A stretch of DNA of 25,122 nt from Clostridium lentum (GCF_014287815.1 NZ_JACOOQ010000026.1:1-25122), one strand, 5' to 3'. Shown: positions 1-7,462, counted from the first letter of the stretch. Translations and numbers: made by a program. The notes: generated by a model not told the origin, from the sequence alone.

Positions 1-164
1 ATATTATTTCCTTCTTTTCTTATCTTGAAAATCTGTAAGTAATCCACTTCAACATTTCCTTCATTCTTCAACTTATCAATCATGCTCCACATTATAAGTT
101 GTAATCTTATATCTACTTCCTCATTTAAACCTCTAGTTACATATCTATTATCTTTCTTGAACAT
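1..164 (-). CDS. DUF960-family protein, N-terminal part (runs off left edge)
   Basis: The first 54 codons of a gene whose 3' end lies beyond the window. The ATG at 164 is preceded by AAGGAG with good spacing. The peptide begins MFKKDNRYVTRGLNEEV and continues with LIMWSMIDKL and DYLQIFKI. This is the pattern I know for the DUF960 family: MF..xRYVT.G.NEE, then QL.LW..ID, then DYLQVF. DUF960 proteins are small, of unknown biochemical function, and common in Firmicute mobile elements, including the genes near ccr in staphylococcal SCC cassettes. The family call rests on remembered motifs and is fairly secure; its job is unknown. A hairpin terminator at 204-246 separates it from the gene upstream. 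The next gene upstream starts with a similar peptide, suggesting related N-termini. Confidence 0.75.
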   Translation of the reverse strand, partial: MFKKDNRYVTRGLNEEVDIRLQLIMWSMIDKLKNEGNVEVDYLQIFKIRKEGNN

Positions 165-203
165 ATTTCTTTATCTCCTTATTATTAATTTTTCATCTCT
201 ATC

Positions 204-246
204 TAAAAAGTAAAAAGGCTATACCTTATTAACTAAGATATAACCT
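204..246 (-). terminator. Intrinsic terminator after the 208-aa gene
   Basis: On the minus strand, 13-nt arms at 234-246 and 216-228 pair with two G-U wobbles around a 5-nt loop. They are followed by a T-rich run (TTTTTACTTTTT) at 205-215. It lies just after the stop of the 208-aa gene and about 40 nt before the DUF960 start. Confidence 0.7.
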
Positions 247-248
247 CT

Positions 249-875
249 TTAACAATCTATTTCAGAATATAAATAATTATCATATTCATCTTCATATATA
301 GTTTCTGGAATAATTCCTAATAATTCTTCAATATTATTTCCTCTAATTAAATCATCTATTACCTCTTCTTTACTAGTCTGCTCTATCCAATATTCAGCTA
401 AAGAATCTTTATCTATTAAAGAATCAACATGAATTGCATCATCAAGCATATCATATAATAGCTCTCTTGCAACTTCTTTTAGATTAACTGAACTTTTATA
501 AAGTATGCTATAATCATCAAGCATTACATAGCCTTGTTCATCTAACTCATTACACCAATTAATAACATGACCTATTGATAATTCTTCTAATCCATTACAT
601 TTTAGATTTTGGTACATAGAAATTATCCTGTCATCAACTTCATTTTCTCCAATTTCTTTTGCTATCTTTACTGACATGCTCCAATCATTTAGGAATTCCT
701 CCTTTAACTCTTCATTGCTTATGCTATTTATTAATTTTTCTACACTACTTATTTCTTCTGTTTTTATACTCTTATATTTATCTAATACCTTCTTAATTTC
801 TCTTATTATATATTGCTGAATTATTGAAGAAACTTCTTCATTAACTGCAATGAATACATTATCTTTATTAAACAT
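249..875 (-). CDS. Hypothetical acidic protein, mobile-element type (208 aa)
   Basis: I do not recognise a named family. The protein is strikingly acidic, with many Glu/Asp throughout and a tail rich in D, E and Y, and appears mostly helical. No membrane segment or signal peptide is visible. Its N-terminus, MFNKDNVFIAVNEEV, resembles the start of the neighbouring DUF960 protein (MF.KDN....NEEV), so the two may share an N-terminal motif. The start has an AGAGGGAG Shine-Dalgarno. The acidic character and a weak EYWIEQT stretch recall DNA-mimic antirestriction proteins such as ArdA, but this is only a loose impression. It is flanked by terminators on both sides, so it seems to be its own transcription unit in a run of accessory genes. 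Confidence 0.6.
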   Translation of the reverse strand: MFNKDNVFIAVNEEVSSIIQQYIIREIKKVLDKYKSIKTEEISSVEKLINSISNEELKEEFLNDWSMSVKIAKEIGENEVDDRIISMYQNLKCNGLEELSIGHVINWCNELDEQGYVMLDDYSILYKSSVNLKEVARELLYDMLDDAIHVDSLIDKDSLAEYWIEQTSKEEVIDDLIRGNNIEELLGIIPETIYEDEYDNYLYSEIDC

Positions 876-908
876 TTATACTCCCTCTTTCTATACTTTT
901 ATTTAAAT

Positions 909-950
909 GCAAAAAGTCTTAATCACTATTCTTGTAGTAATTAAGACTTT
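909..950 (-). terminator. Intrinsic terminator after the 101-aa gene
   Basis: A long hairpin on the minus strand with arms of about 13 nt (AAGTCTTAATTACT against AGTGATTAAGACTT) and a T run. It begins at the stop codon of the 101-aa gene and lies upstream of the 208-aa gene. Confidence 0.75.
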
Positions 951-1255
951 TAGATTTTACTTATTTCTTGTTTTAACATTTCAATGAATTCTTCTGAAAA
1001 TACTTTCTCTCTTATTGACTCTTTTATCAGTTCTATTAGCTCTAGCTCTGTTACATCAAGACTTCTTGGAATGTATGTTTCATCACCTCTTCTAGTTGCT
1101 TTGTATACACAGAACCTTACTTCATCTCGCTTTAGTTCTTTGATGTAGATTTTCTCTATTGAGTATGTATACTCTCCTGCTCCAACTTTTACTTGGTTTC
1201 TTATCTTGCAATATTTAGTTTCCTTTATTATCTTTTCTTCACTCTTCTTACTCAT
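950..1255 (-). CDS. Hypothetical small protein (101 aa)
   Basis: Family unknown. The protein is charged and soluble. The middle looks like beta strands (KYCKIRNQVKVGAGEYTYSIEKIYIKEL), followed by an ATRRGDETYIPRSLD segment and two amphipathic helices ending KQEISKI. The start has GGGAGG nine nt upstream of ATG. It follows the 113-aa gene by only 19 nt on the same strand, so the two form a small operon closed by the hairpin at 909-950. Small proteins of this size and composition are typical of plasmids and integrative elements in Firmicutes. I infer an accessory role only from the company it keeps. Confidence 0.6.
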   Translation of the reverse strand: MSKKSEEKIIKETKYCKIRNQVKVGAGEYTYSIEKIYIKELKRDEVRFCVYKATRRGDETYIPRSLDVTELELIELIKESIREKVFSEEFIEMLKQEISKI

Positions 1256-1274
1256 GTTATTGAACCTCCCTGTC

Positions 1275-1613
1275 TTATTCTATTAGAAACTTAGAAAGTT
1301 CTTCTGTTGTTACTACTACAATTGAAAAATCACTAGAAAGTAAAAATAGTGAAGAAGTCCAATTAACTCCTTCACTACACTCAATTATATCAGTATATTC
1401 TGGTATTAACCCTTGTAACTTATCTTGTTTCAGTATTTCGATATCTACGATATTTTCTGCTATAAGTACATATCCACCTAAGTCAGCTTCTATATCTCTA
1501 TTTTCTCCATAATTTTCATTTAGTACTCCAATTGTTTCTCTAATACTTTCAATTACTTCCGATGGTATATTATTAACTTCTAGTAATTGATTTTTCTTAT
1601 AAATTTTCTTCAT
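1275..1613 (-). CDS. Hypothetical small protein with YGxxRD/GGYVLIAE pattern (112 aa)
   Basis: No named function. The segment NENYGENRDIEADLGGYVLIAENIVDIEIL, followed by IPEYTDII and a hydrophobic beta-rich end, resembles a group of hypothetical proteins I associate with Firmicute conjugative elements, phages and cassettes, often near DUF960 genes. That link is from memory. Two adjacent ATG codons are available; the second (1613) is preferred because it sits about 7 nt from AAGGAGG, the first only 4. A strong hairpin at 1637-1673 lies directly upstream of the Shine-Dalgarno and could end padR transcription or attenuate this gene. It is the first gene of a two-gene unit with the 101-aa gene. 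Confidence 0.6.
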   Translation of the reverse strand: MKKIYKKNQLLEVNNIPSEVIESIRETIGVLNENYGENRDIEADLGGYVLIAENIVDIEILKQDKLQGLIPEYTDIIECSEGVNWTSSLFLLSSDFSIVVVTTEELSKFLIE

Positions 1614-1629
1614 CATTAACCCTCCTTAA

Positions 1630-1673
1630 AATATAAAAACTTCTATATGTAATCTAATTACATGTAGAAGTTT
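1630..1673 (-). terminator. Hairpin terminator/attenuator between padR and the 113-codon gene
   Basis: Arms of 17 nt at 1657-1673 and 1637-1653, with one wobble and a 3-nt loop. A T-rich tract follows on the minus strand, ending just before the AAGGAGG of the next gene. It could end the esterase-padR transcript, or act as a leader attenuator because it is so close to the next start. Confidence 0.65.
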
Positions 1674-1741
1674 CTTAACTATAATATATATTTATATATT
1701 AAGCAGTTTTACTTTCTTAGCACCTTTTAACAAAAAACCTT

Positions 1742-2251
1742 TTATAAAATTTTTATTAACTCTTCAAACCATTTAAGATTCACTAAATGATGAGAAAGTG
1801 AATTTTCCATCATCTTTTTAAAATACATCTGAACACTATTATCATTTTTAATAGACTCTTCTAGTAAAAAAATTTTTTCCTTAGTTTGCTCTATTTGAAT
1901 TTCTATTATTTTTTCTAAGTTCTCTTTTTTATATTCATCAAAAAATAACATTGCCCCATAAAAAGGTAAATTTATATACTCAGTTTTAGAACCATACTTA
2001 AACATTAACTTTTCAAATTCTTTATTCCCTAGTTCGGTTATAATATAATTTTGAGTTTCTCTAACATTATCTAACCTATCAACTCTTTTAATATATTTTT
2101 TTTCCTCTAATTTTTGAAGATTATAATAAAAAGACCCCTTAGTAAAATTAACTATATATTTGTAATGTCTCTCTTCCATTAATGATAATAATTCATATCC
2201 ATAAGAACCTGGATTTTGTTTTATTAAACCTAAAATTAATAATGGTATCAA
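1742..2251 (-). CDS. PadR-family transcriptional regulator (169 aa)
   Basis: A dimeric winged-helix repressor of the PadR family. The N-terminal half (about residues 1-85) has the usual PadR opening, IPLLILGLIKQNPGSYGYEL, then a recognition region with GSFYYNLQKLEEKKYI. The C-terminal half is a long helical, Vir-type dimerisation region. The start is TTG at 2251, chosen because AAAGGAG lies 8 nt upstream and because the family begins this way. The gene lies 54 nt downstream of the esterase gene on the same strand. A palindrome TAGTATACTA at 2281-2290 in the gap may be its own operator. Two related palindromes overlap the esterase promoter, so the likely target is its neighbour plus itself. 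The ligand is unknown. Confidence 0.88.
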   Translation of the reverse strand: MIPLLILGLIKQNPGSYGYELLSLMEERHYKYIVNFTKGSFYYNLQKLEEKKYIKRVDRLDNVRETQNYIITELGNKEFEKLMFKYGSKTEYINLPFYGAMLFFDEYKKENLEKIIEIQIEQTKEKIFLLEESIKNDNSVQMYFKKMMENSLSHHLVNLKWFEELIKIL

Positions 2252-2280
2252 AATATTATCTCCTTTATATTTTTACTTTA

Positions 2281-2290
2281 TAGTATACTA
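2281..2290. promoter_or_regulatory. Palindrome upstream of padR (candidate autoregulatory operator)
   Basis: A perfect 10-nt palindrome TAGTATACTA, about 30 nt upstream of the padR start and containing a TATACT -10-like sequence on the minus strand. It shares the AGTATA half with the palindrome at 3233-3252. A role as operator is inference. Confidence 0.4.
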
Positions 2291-2305
2291 CTTTTTTATC
2301 TATAT

Positions 2306-3163
2306 TTAGTCATTATTAATTAGTGTAACTTGTGCTAAAAATTCATCATATGTTAGTTTCCCTAATGCAAAATCCATACTTTTTATATATATTTTTTCTG
2401 TCTTAGTAGGTACTCTTGAACAAATTGAATTTTCTAAATCACTTTCATTCATTAATGGCTCTAATACATGCTTTTTATTAGAAAAAGCTTCAAAATATCT
2501 TAATCCAAATTTTCTTTGAGAAATTGCATTAATATGAATACCATCAGGATTAGATGTTAAACCAGATGCAGTAACAAAATAGCAATTATCCTGTTCTAAA
2601 GCAAATCTTTCTAATTCTTTATTAATAAGATTATATTCAGTACAACTTTTTCCAAACCCTTCTTTTCCTAAAAAATCTGGTAATCCTCCAATGATAACTG
2701 GAATATTTGGGATATTTAATTCTTTTCTAAGAGCTTGAATTATTAAAAGTAATTTTTCATAATATACTTTGTAATTTCCATTATGACTATCACTTTCTCC
2801 TTGATGCCATAATACTCCTATTAATTCACTGATTTCCATAGCGAATTTAGCTTCATTTATCGCATGTCTAAAAAGTACCTTATCTGTAGCCCATTCATCT
2901 ATTGAACTTCCACCTTCAGCACAAGGAATCAATCCAATAACATCATTTTGATTCTTACAGCACCATGTTTCTGCAAATGAACCTGCTAAACTTATTCCAG
3001 AAACAGGTCTATCATAATTAATAGGTTCAGTCATCATTTGCCATCTACCATTACGTAACATTTGTATTCTTTCATTATAAATTGGAGGAACTTCATTAAT
3101 AAAACCTCTTCCTGCCATATTGGACTGACCTAACATTAAAACTGATTTAATCACTTTTTTCAT
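2306..3163 (-). CDS. SGNH/CE6-type carbohydrate acetylesterase (sialate O-acetylesterase domain)
   Basis: An SGNH-fold hydrolase expected to remove O-acetyl groups from a sugar. Block I is LGQSNMAGRG with nucleophile Ser14. The WHQGESD block (residues 119-125) and the DGIH pair Asp207/His210 supply the rest of the active site, as in carbohydrate esterase family 6 / SASA domains. There is no signal peptide or membrane segment, so the enzyme is cytoplasmic and would act on an imported substrate. Residues after about 245 form an extra tail (TEKIYIKSMDFALGKLTYDE) of unknown role. The start ATG has GAAAGGATG-type spacing. Transcription comes from a near-consensus promoter at 3231-3258 carrying palindromes, and the gene is followed by padR. 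Substrate is unknown; no sugar transport or glycosidase gene is adjacent. Confidence 0.85.
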   Translation of the reverse strand: MKKVIKSVLMLGQSNMAGRGFINEVPPIYNERIQMLRNGRWQMMTEPINYDRPVSGISLAGSFAETWCCKNQNDVIGLIPCAEGGSSIDEWATDKVLFRHAINEAKFAMEISELIGVLWHQGESDSHNGNYKVYYEKLLLIIQALRKELNIPNIPVIIGGLPDFLGKEGFGKSCTEYNLINKELERFALEQDNCYFVTASGLTSNPDGIHINAISQRKFGLRYFEAFSNKKHVLEPLMNESDLENSICSRVPTKTEKIYIKSMDFALGKLTYDEFLAQVTLINND

Positions 3164-3202
3164 CCTTTCTTTTATTTATCTAAAACTAACGTAATTAATA
3201 AT

Positions 3203-3258
3203 AGTCTAATTAGACTGTTTACAATTAATTATTATAGTATAATTAGACTATATGTCAA
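3203..3258 (-). promoter_or_regulatory. Esterase-padR promoter with two palindromic operators
   Basis: The -35 TTGACA (3253-3258) and -10 TATAAT (3231-3236) are both consensus, with a 16-nt spacer. A near-perfect palindrome (3233-3252, one mismatched pair) fills the spacer. A perfect one, AGTCTAATTAGACT (3203-3216), lies at about the transcription start. The half-site AGTCTAAT/ATTAGACT is shared. This layout is typical of repressor control, and the adjacent PadR protein is the obvious candidate. Confidence 0.7.
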
Positions 3259-3321
3259 TTAAATTTCTCATATAAGTAGATATTCCTATATACCCCTACT
3301 TATATATAATTACTTTACTTA

Positions 3322-3364
3322 AATAAAAACTCCCACCTATATATGAATATAAGTAAGAGTCTTA
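3322..3364 (-). terminator. Intrinsic terminator downstream of the ycxB-like pseudogene
   Basis: On the minus strand, ACTCTTACTTATAT pairs with ATATAGGTGGGAGT through several G-U wobbles, followed by TTTTTATTT. It lies just outside the left rlmH-end repeat. The stretch 3164-3457 otherwise holds the esterase promoter and that repeat; I see no gene in it. Confidence 0.6.
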
Positions 3365-3409
3365 ATTCTTATAATAAAATTTACCTATTTACAATTTCAG
3401 TAAAAACCT

Positions 3410-3430
3410 CATTTATTTATGATACGGTTC
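3410..3430 (-). repeat. Left copy of the rlmH 3'-end repeat (candidate attachment site)
   Basis: On the minus strand this encodes GEPYHK followed by TAA (3413-3433), the conserved end of RlmH, with no rlmH body upstream. It matches the real rlmH terminus at 8271-8291 in 18 of 21 positions, in the same orientation. All three differences are transitions, and TGATACGGTTC is identical. Staphylococcal SCC elements leave this type of repeat, using the sequence encoding the RlmH C-terminus. Confidence 0.75.
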
Positions 3431-3457
3431 TCCGTTACACCTCCAAAGGAGCACGTT

Positions 3458-3991
3458 TTACTTTAATTGTTCTAAAGCCTTACATTTTTTAAGCTCTTTC
3501 ATAAGTTCTTTCTCTATTTCTTTATCTAAATATCTCCTTGGAATTATATGAGCTACAAATCCACTTATATATATAAGGATCATATCTTCGTAAACTTTTA
3601 CATCTTTTATACTTTCTAACGATACTGTTTCTGATATAGAATCCCCTTTTACTACTATTGTCCCATCAATAATTTCTAAAGTCTTACTTCCAAATATTGA
3701 TGAATTATCTCCTTAACTTATGAGTTTATCAGTTTCTTTAGCTACTAATTTTTTGTATTGCTTAGGATATGTTAAAATCCAAATGACTAAAAAAACTATC
3801 GCTACTATAATCCAATATATATTCGGTTGATTAAATATCCCCGTTCCTGTAAAGTAGATTGGTATAGAAAGTACTATGGGTACAGCATATCTAAGTATGT
3901 TAAATGTACTTTTCTGTGATTTCGAGTTTTCTAAATGATGTAAATTGAAGCTTATATAGTCATCTTTTGTTATTTTAAAGTCGATTTTCAT
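3458..3991 (-). pseudogene. YcxB-like membrane protein gene with an in-frame stop
   Basis: The first 92 codons (3991 to 3713) encode a YcxB-type N-terminus: a short soluble start (MKIDFKITKDDYISFNLHHL), then two hydrophobic segments (about residues 32-50 and 57-76). It ends at TAA (3713-3715). The same frame then stays open for a further 84 codons to a stop at 3458-3460 and encodes the usual YcxB C-terminal domain: GSKTLEIIDGTIVVKGDS, then a region ending FVAHIIPRRYL. No frameshift is needed, so a single nonsense change explains the break. Joined, the product would be about 177 aa, the normal YcxB length. The function of YcxB proteins is not known. A short N-terminal fragment may still be made. 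It lies inside the segment bounded by rlmH-end repeats, on the strand of the tet genes. Confidence 0.82.
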
Positions 3992-4071
3992 TTGTGCGTC
4001 CCCTTATTATTAAAAACTTTATTTACATTATATTACAAATTTCAAGCACTTACAATTAAGCATAGTAACAT

Positions 4072-4114
4072 GAAAAAAGGAAGGGTCTTCATCTTCTTCA
4101 GACGACCCTTCCTT
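4072..4114 (-). terminator. Terminator of the tetA(P)-tetB(P) operon
   Basis: An 11-bp GC-rich stem (AAGGAAGGGTC with GACCCTTCCTT) around a 16-nt loop, followed on the minus strand by six T. It lies about 70 nt after the tetB(P) stop. The plus-strand side also has a partial T run, so it may work in both directions. Confidence 0.85.
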
Positions 4115-4181
4115 TACTTTTAGGCTTTGAATGTCTTATATTTAAATCCTACATATAAAAATTTAACTTATCTATTTAAAT

Positions 4182-6140
4182 TTAATCTCTAATTGCGTTT
4201 AGTTTATGAAGCAAATACTCTTTTTTATTCAATGGATCATACGTTGTTTTTTTGCGTGCTTTTGAAAATTCAGCTGAAGCTTCCTTATACCCATAAAATT
4301 TTGTCACAAACATTCCTCTACCTTCTGTATATGAAGCTATTTTCATTTTATATTCTTTTGAATTTTCTACTGGAATTAATCCCTTTATTGAGAATTCATC
4401 CCCTATAACAATAGGATTATCAAAGGTTGCCCTCATAGTTTCTAAATCCCATACCGCTTTGCTTAAAGCATTTTGAGGAATCTTTAACTCAAACTCATGT
4501 AATGGCTCTAATAAAACAGTTTGTGCTTTATATAATGCTTCCATGAATACCATAGGTGTCACATTTCTAAAATCTGCTGGAGTGCTGGCTGGACTAAAAA
4601 ATTCACCACAGCTAAGAGTGACTTTTACATCTGTAACCTCCCATCCAAATAATCCTTGTTTACTTGTCTTAATAACTGCTTCTTCAATTGCATTTTGAAA
4701 AGATTTTGGCAATGACCCTACTGAAACATTAGAAATATACCTAAGACCTTCGCCTCTCCCTGCTGGTTCTATTTCTAAGCCTACTGTCGCCCAAAATGGA
4801 TTTAAGTCTTCCTGCATATGCATTATTGACGCTCCAAAACCTTTAGGTGTTTCCTTATAGATAGTCTCAATATTCGAAAACTCTACTTTTATTCCATATA
4901 AATCATCTAACATGGAACTTAGTATTTCCATTTGAACTTCACCGAATAAGTTGACATAAATTTCTTTATCTATGTCATTCATCTCTAATTCTAGTAGTGG
5001 ATCTTCCTCTGCAAGTAATGTTAATGCTTTAAATAGCTCTGGATTTTTTTCTTTATCAATTGCAGAAATTGTTGTTTTTAATGCTGGTTTAGCTATAGAT
5101 ATATTTTTAATTTTATCATTTGAAATTCCAATAACATCTCCCACTTGGAAACTTGTAAGTCCATATAAAATACCTATATCCCCTGCTTCTATCCTCTGTG
5201 CTTCAACAACTCCCCCATTTTCTAACCTATTAATTTTCTTTACTTTTTCTGCTATCTCCTTATTAGGTACTTGAATTTTATCTCTTACAGATATTTTTCC
5301 TCCAAATAATCTTACATAAACCTTCTTTTCATTTTTACTTGTTCTTTCGATTTTAAATACTACTCCAGATAAATCACTTTCACAATCATCACCTGCAAAT
5401 GGAAAATAACTACAAATTCCATCTAATAAGTCTTCAACTCCAAGTCCAATTGCTGCCGCACCACAAAATACTGGATATAGACTTCCTTCACTTGCATATA
5501 ATGAAAGCTTTTCTTGTATTTCTTCTTTATCAGGTTCTATTCCACCAATATATCTTTCTAAAAATGCTTCGTCTAAGTCTGATAAAACATCAATAGCATC
5601 ATCATTTATCATGCATGTATCAAATAGTTTTTTTATATAAACAGCTTTGCTTCCTACATCATATACTTCTTGTAATCTAACTACTTTATTGGACATATTC
5701 TTCTTTATATCTTCAAATACTTTATTGAAATTTGCCCCAATTCTATCTAGCTTATTTACAAAAATTATTGTTGGAATGTTTAACTCCTTTAATGTCTCAA
5801 ATAATATTCTTGTTTGTGACTGAATACCCTCTACTCCTGATATAACTAGTATCGCTCCATCTAAAACACTTAATGAACGTTCAACTTCCGAAATAAAATC
5901 CACATGTCCTGGAGTATCAACAATATTAACCTTGACATTATTCCAATTAAAAGATATGGTTGATGATTTAATGGTAATCCCTCTCTTACGCTCAAGCTCC
6001 ATAGAATCCGTCTGTGTATTGCCTAAATCAACTCTTCCAACTGATTTTATAGCTCCACTATAATATAATAAGTTTTCTGTTATAGTTGTTTTTCCTGCAT
6101 CCACGTGTGCTACGATTCCTATATTAATTATTTTCTTCAT
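4182..6140 (-). CDS. tetB(P): Tetracycline resistance ribosomal protection protein TetB(P)
   Basis: An EF-G-like GTPase that releases tetracycline from the ribosome. G-domain motifs are intact: AHVDAGKT (residues 11-18), RGIT (53-56), DTPGH (75-79) and NKLD (129-132). The EF-G-like domains follow, and the C-terminus carries the conserved elongation-factor region. The start is the ATG at 6140, giving 652 aa, the length known for TetB(P). An upstream ATG at 6164 would add MIELEVLI, which the family lacks. The chosen start overlaps the end of tetA(P) by 17 nt, the arrangement described for the Clostridium perfringens Tet P determinant. The protein matches the remembered TetB(P) sequence closely along its whole length, so it is a recent allele and looks intact. 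Expression depends on the tetA(P) promoter and leader. Confidence 0.97.
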   Translation of the reverse strand: MKKIINIGIVAHVDAGKTTITENLLYYSGAIKSVGRVDLGNTQTDSMELERKRGITIKSSTISFNWNNVKVNIVDTPGHVDFISEVERSLSVLDGAILVISGVEGIQSQTRILFETLKELNIPTIIFVNKLDRIGANFNKVFEDIKKNMSNKVVRLQEVYDVGSKAVYIKKLFDTCMINDDAIDVLSDLDEAFLERYIGGIEPDKEEIQEKLSLYASEGSLYPVFCGAAAIGLGVEDLLDGICSYFPFAGDDCESDLSGVVFKIERTSKNEKKVYVRLFGGKISVRDKIQVPNKEIAEKVKKINRLENGGVVEAQRIEAGDIGILYGLTSFQVGDVIGISNDKIKNISIAKPALKTTISAIDKEKNPELFKALTLLAEEDPLLELEMNDIDKEIYVNLFGEVQMEILSSMLDDLYGIKVEFSNIETIYKETPKGFGASIMHMQEDLNPFWATVGLEIEPAGRGEGLRYISNVSVGSLPKSFQNAIEEAVIKTSKQGLFGWEVTDVKVTLSCGEFFSPASTPADFRNVTPMVFMEALYKAQTVLLEPLHEFELKIPQNALSKAVWDLETMRATFDNPIVIGDEFSIKGLIPVENSKEYKMKIASYTEGRGMFVTKFYGYKEASAEFSKARKKTTYDPLNKKEYLLHKLNAIRD

Positions 6141-7386
6141 AATCAATACCTCCAACTCTATCAACCACCTTTTTATCCATTATCATAGCAACAATATATA
6201 ACACTAATACCGGTGTTACTAATAACGAAGTACATGCTATACCCATACTCACTGAAATATTTGTAGCTATGATTCCTATAATTGGTCCACCTAAAATTTG
6301 ACCTAAGGAATTTATTTGTCCATTTATAGAAAGTACAGTAGATCTGGCCTTGTCATCTATATGTCCATTAAGCCATGCACTAAATATAGGTTCATTTATA
6401 GTTCTAAAGGTACTTGTCGCTAAATAAGCTATTAGCATTAAGTTAAATCTTTTTGTAATAGCAAATATGAACATAAATGATATATAAAATATATTTATAC
6501 ATAATAACAGCTTTCCATTTTTATTCTTATCATCATCCTTAAGCTTCTTTTCCATAAAATGCATTACTATAGCACTCAATATCATTCCTGCAATTCCAAA
6601 AATTCCGAACCAAGTCACTGGTTTAAGGTTTCCAAGTTTAGGAAGCATAGTATCTTGTAAAAAATGCATATTAGAAAGTCTATCATAACCTTCACTGGAT
6701 AATCCATAAAATAAAGTTACTGAAAGCAAAATTATAATTATAGGTTTATTTTTTATAAATTTAAGACCAGATTTAAAGGTATATCCCATCTTTTTAAAAG
6801 TATTTAAATCCTCTGGAGCAGATGATTTAAAATTATTTTCTGGCATATATAACCATAAAAATAATGCAAGAATTATAAATAAGACTCCACTAACTATAAT
6901 AGGTAGTCTTACAGATAAATTAGCTATTACAGTGCTTAGTACTATTCCAATAACCGATCCTATCTGTCCTGCTTGTGCTCCCTTTATATAAATTTTATCC
7001 AAATCTTTATCTTTCTCTTCTTCCGCAATCCAAGCTTCAACAGATCCACTAATAAAAGTAGAACCTAATCCCCATACAATCTGTGCTACAAGTACGAAAA
7101 CGAAACTAGAAATAGAACCTTCTAAAATAAATCCCACTCCTGTTAAAACTACACCAATAACAATAGATAGTTTACGACTGTACACATCTGCAACTATTCC
7201 TGTAGGAATTTCAAATATAAAGCATGCTACTTCTAAAGTAGTTCCAACAAGTATAAGCTGAAGTGGATTTAAATGCACCGTTTCAATGTGATACACTATC
7301 ATAACTGTAGCTACTAGTGAAAAACACATTGCTGTAATAGCTGAAAATAATAAATAAGTTTTATATGCTGAAAGTTTATTAACCAT
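6124..7386 (-). CDS. tetA(P): Tetracycline efflux MFS transporter TetA(P)
   Basis: A major facilitator family drug:proton antiporter in the cytoplasmic membrane, 420 aa as known for TetA(P). About twelve hydrophobic segments are visible. The loop after the second has a motif-A-like pattern, GIVADVYSRKLS (G...D...RK). A longer hydrophilic loop near the middle (around residues 195-215) separates the two halves. The last 17 nt overlap tetB(P), so the two are translationally linked. Upstream lies a long leader with a short peptide, two terminators and a 27-codon ORF that overlaps the first 8 nt of this gene. The gene's own Shine-Dalgarno is weak (AGGA, distant), which fits coupled translation from that ORF. 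Assignment is firm from length, overlap, sequence and partner. Confidence 0.95.
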   Translation of the reverse strand: MVNKLSAYKTYLLFSAITAMCFSLVATVMIVYHIETVHLNPLQLILVGTTLEVACFIFEIPTGIVADVYSRKLSIVIGVVLTGVGFILEGSISSFVFVLVAQIVWGLGSTFISGSVEAWIAEEEKDKDLDKIYIKGAQAGQIGSVIGIVLSTVIANLSVRLPIIVSGVLFIILALFLWLYMPENNFKSSAPEDLNTFKKMGYTFKSGLKFIKNKPIIIILLSVTLFYGLSSEGYDRLSNMHFLQDTMLPKLGNLKPVTWFGIFGIAGMILSAIVMHFMEKKLKDDDKNKNGKLLLCINIFYISFMFIFAITKRFNLMLIAYLATSTFRTINEPIFSAWLNGHIDDKARSTVLSINGQINSLGQILGGPIIGIIATNISVSMGIACTSLLVTPVLVLYIVAMIMDKKVVDRVGGIDYEENN

Positions 7387-7462
7387 TAATAATCACCATC
7401 CTAGTATTTTTAAAAAAATTTATTTGTTTTTCATAATCTTCATATTTAAATATATAAATCAT
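7379..7462 (-). CDS. 27-aa leader ORF overlapping the tetA(P) start
   Basis: A short ORF (begins MIYIFKYEDYEKQ, ends RMVIING) with a strong AAGGAG nine nt before its ATG. Its stop codon lies within the first 8 nt of tetA(P) (ATGGTTAA). It begins just after the terminator at 7482-7517. Ribosomes ending here would be placed at the tetA(P) start, so it is probably a coupling ORF that compensates for the weak tetA(P) ribosome-binding site. Its translation is inferred, not shown. Confidence 0.5.
   Translation of the reverse strand: MIYIFKYEDYEKQINFFKNTRMVIING

Noticed and set aside
4193..5596. Several plus-strand ORFs opposite tetB(P)
   Set aside because: Antisense shadows of a well-conserved gene, without ribosome-binding sites or recognisable motifs.
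6141..6164. Upstream ATG giving an 8-residue longer TetB(P)
   Set aside because: The extra residues (MIELEVLI) are absent from the family, and the ATG at 6140 gives the known 652-aa length and 17-nt overlap with tetA(P).
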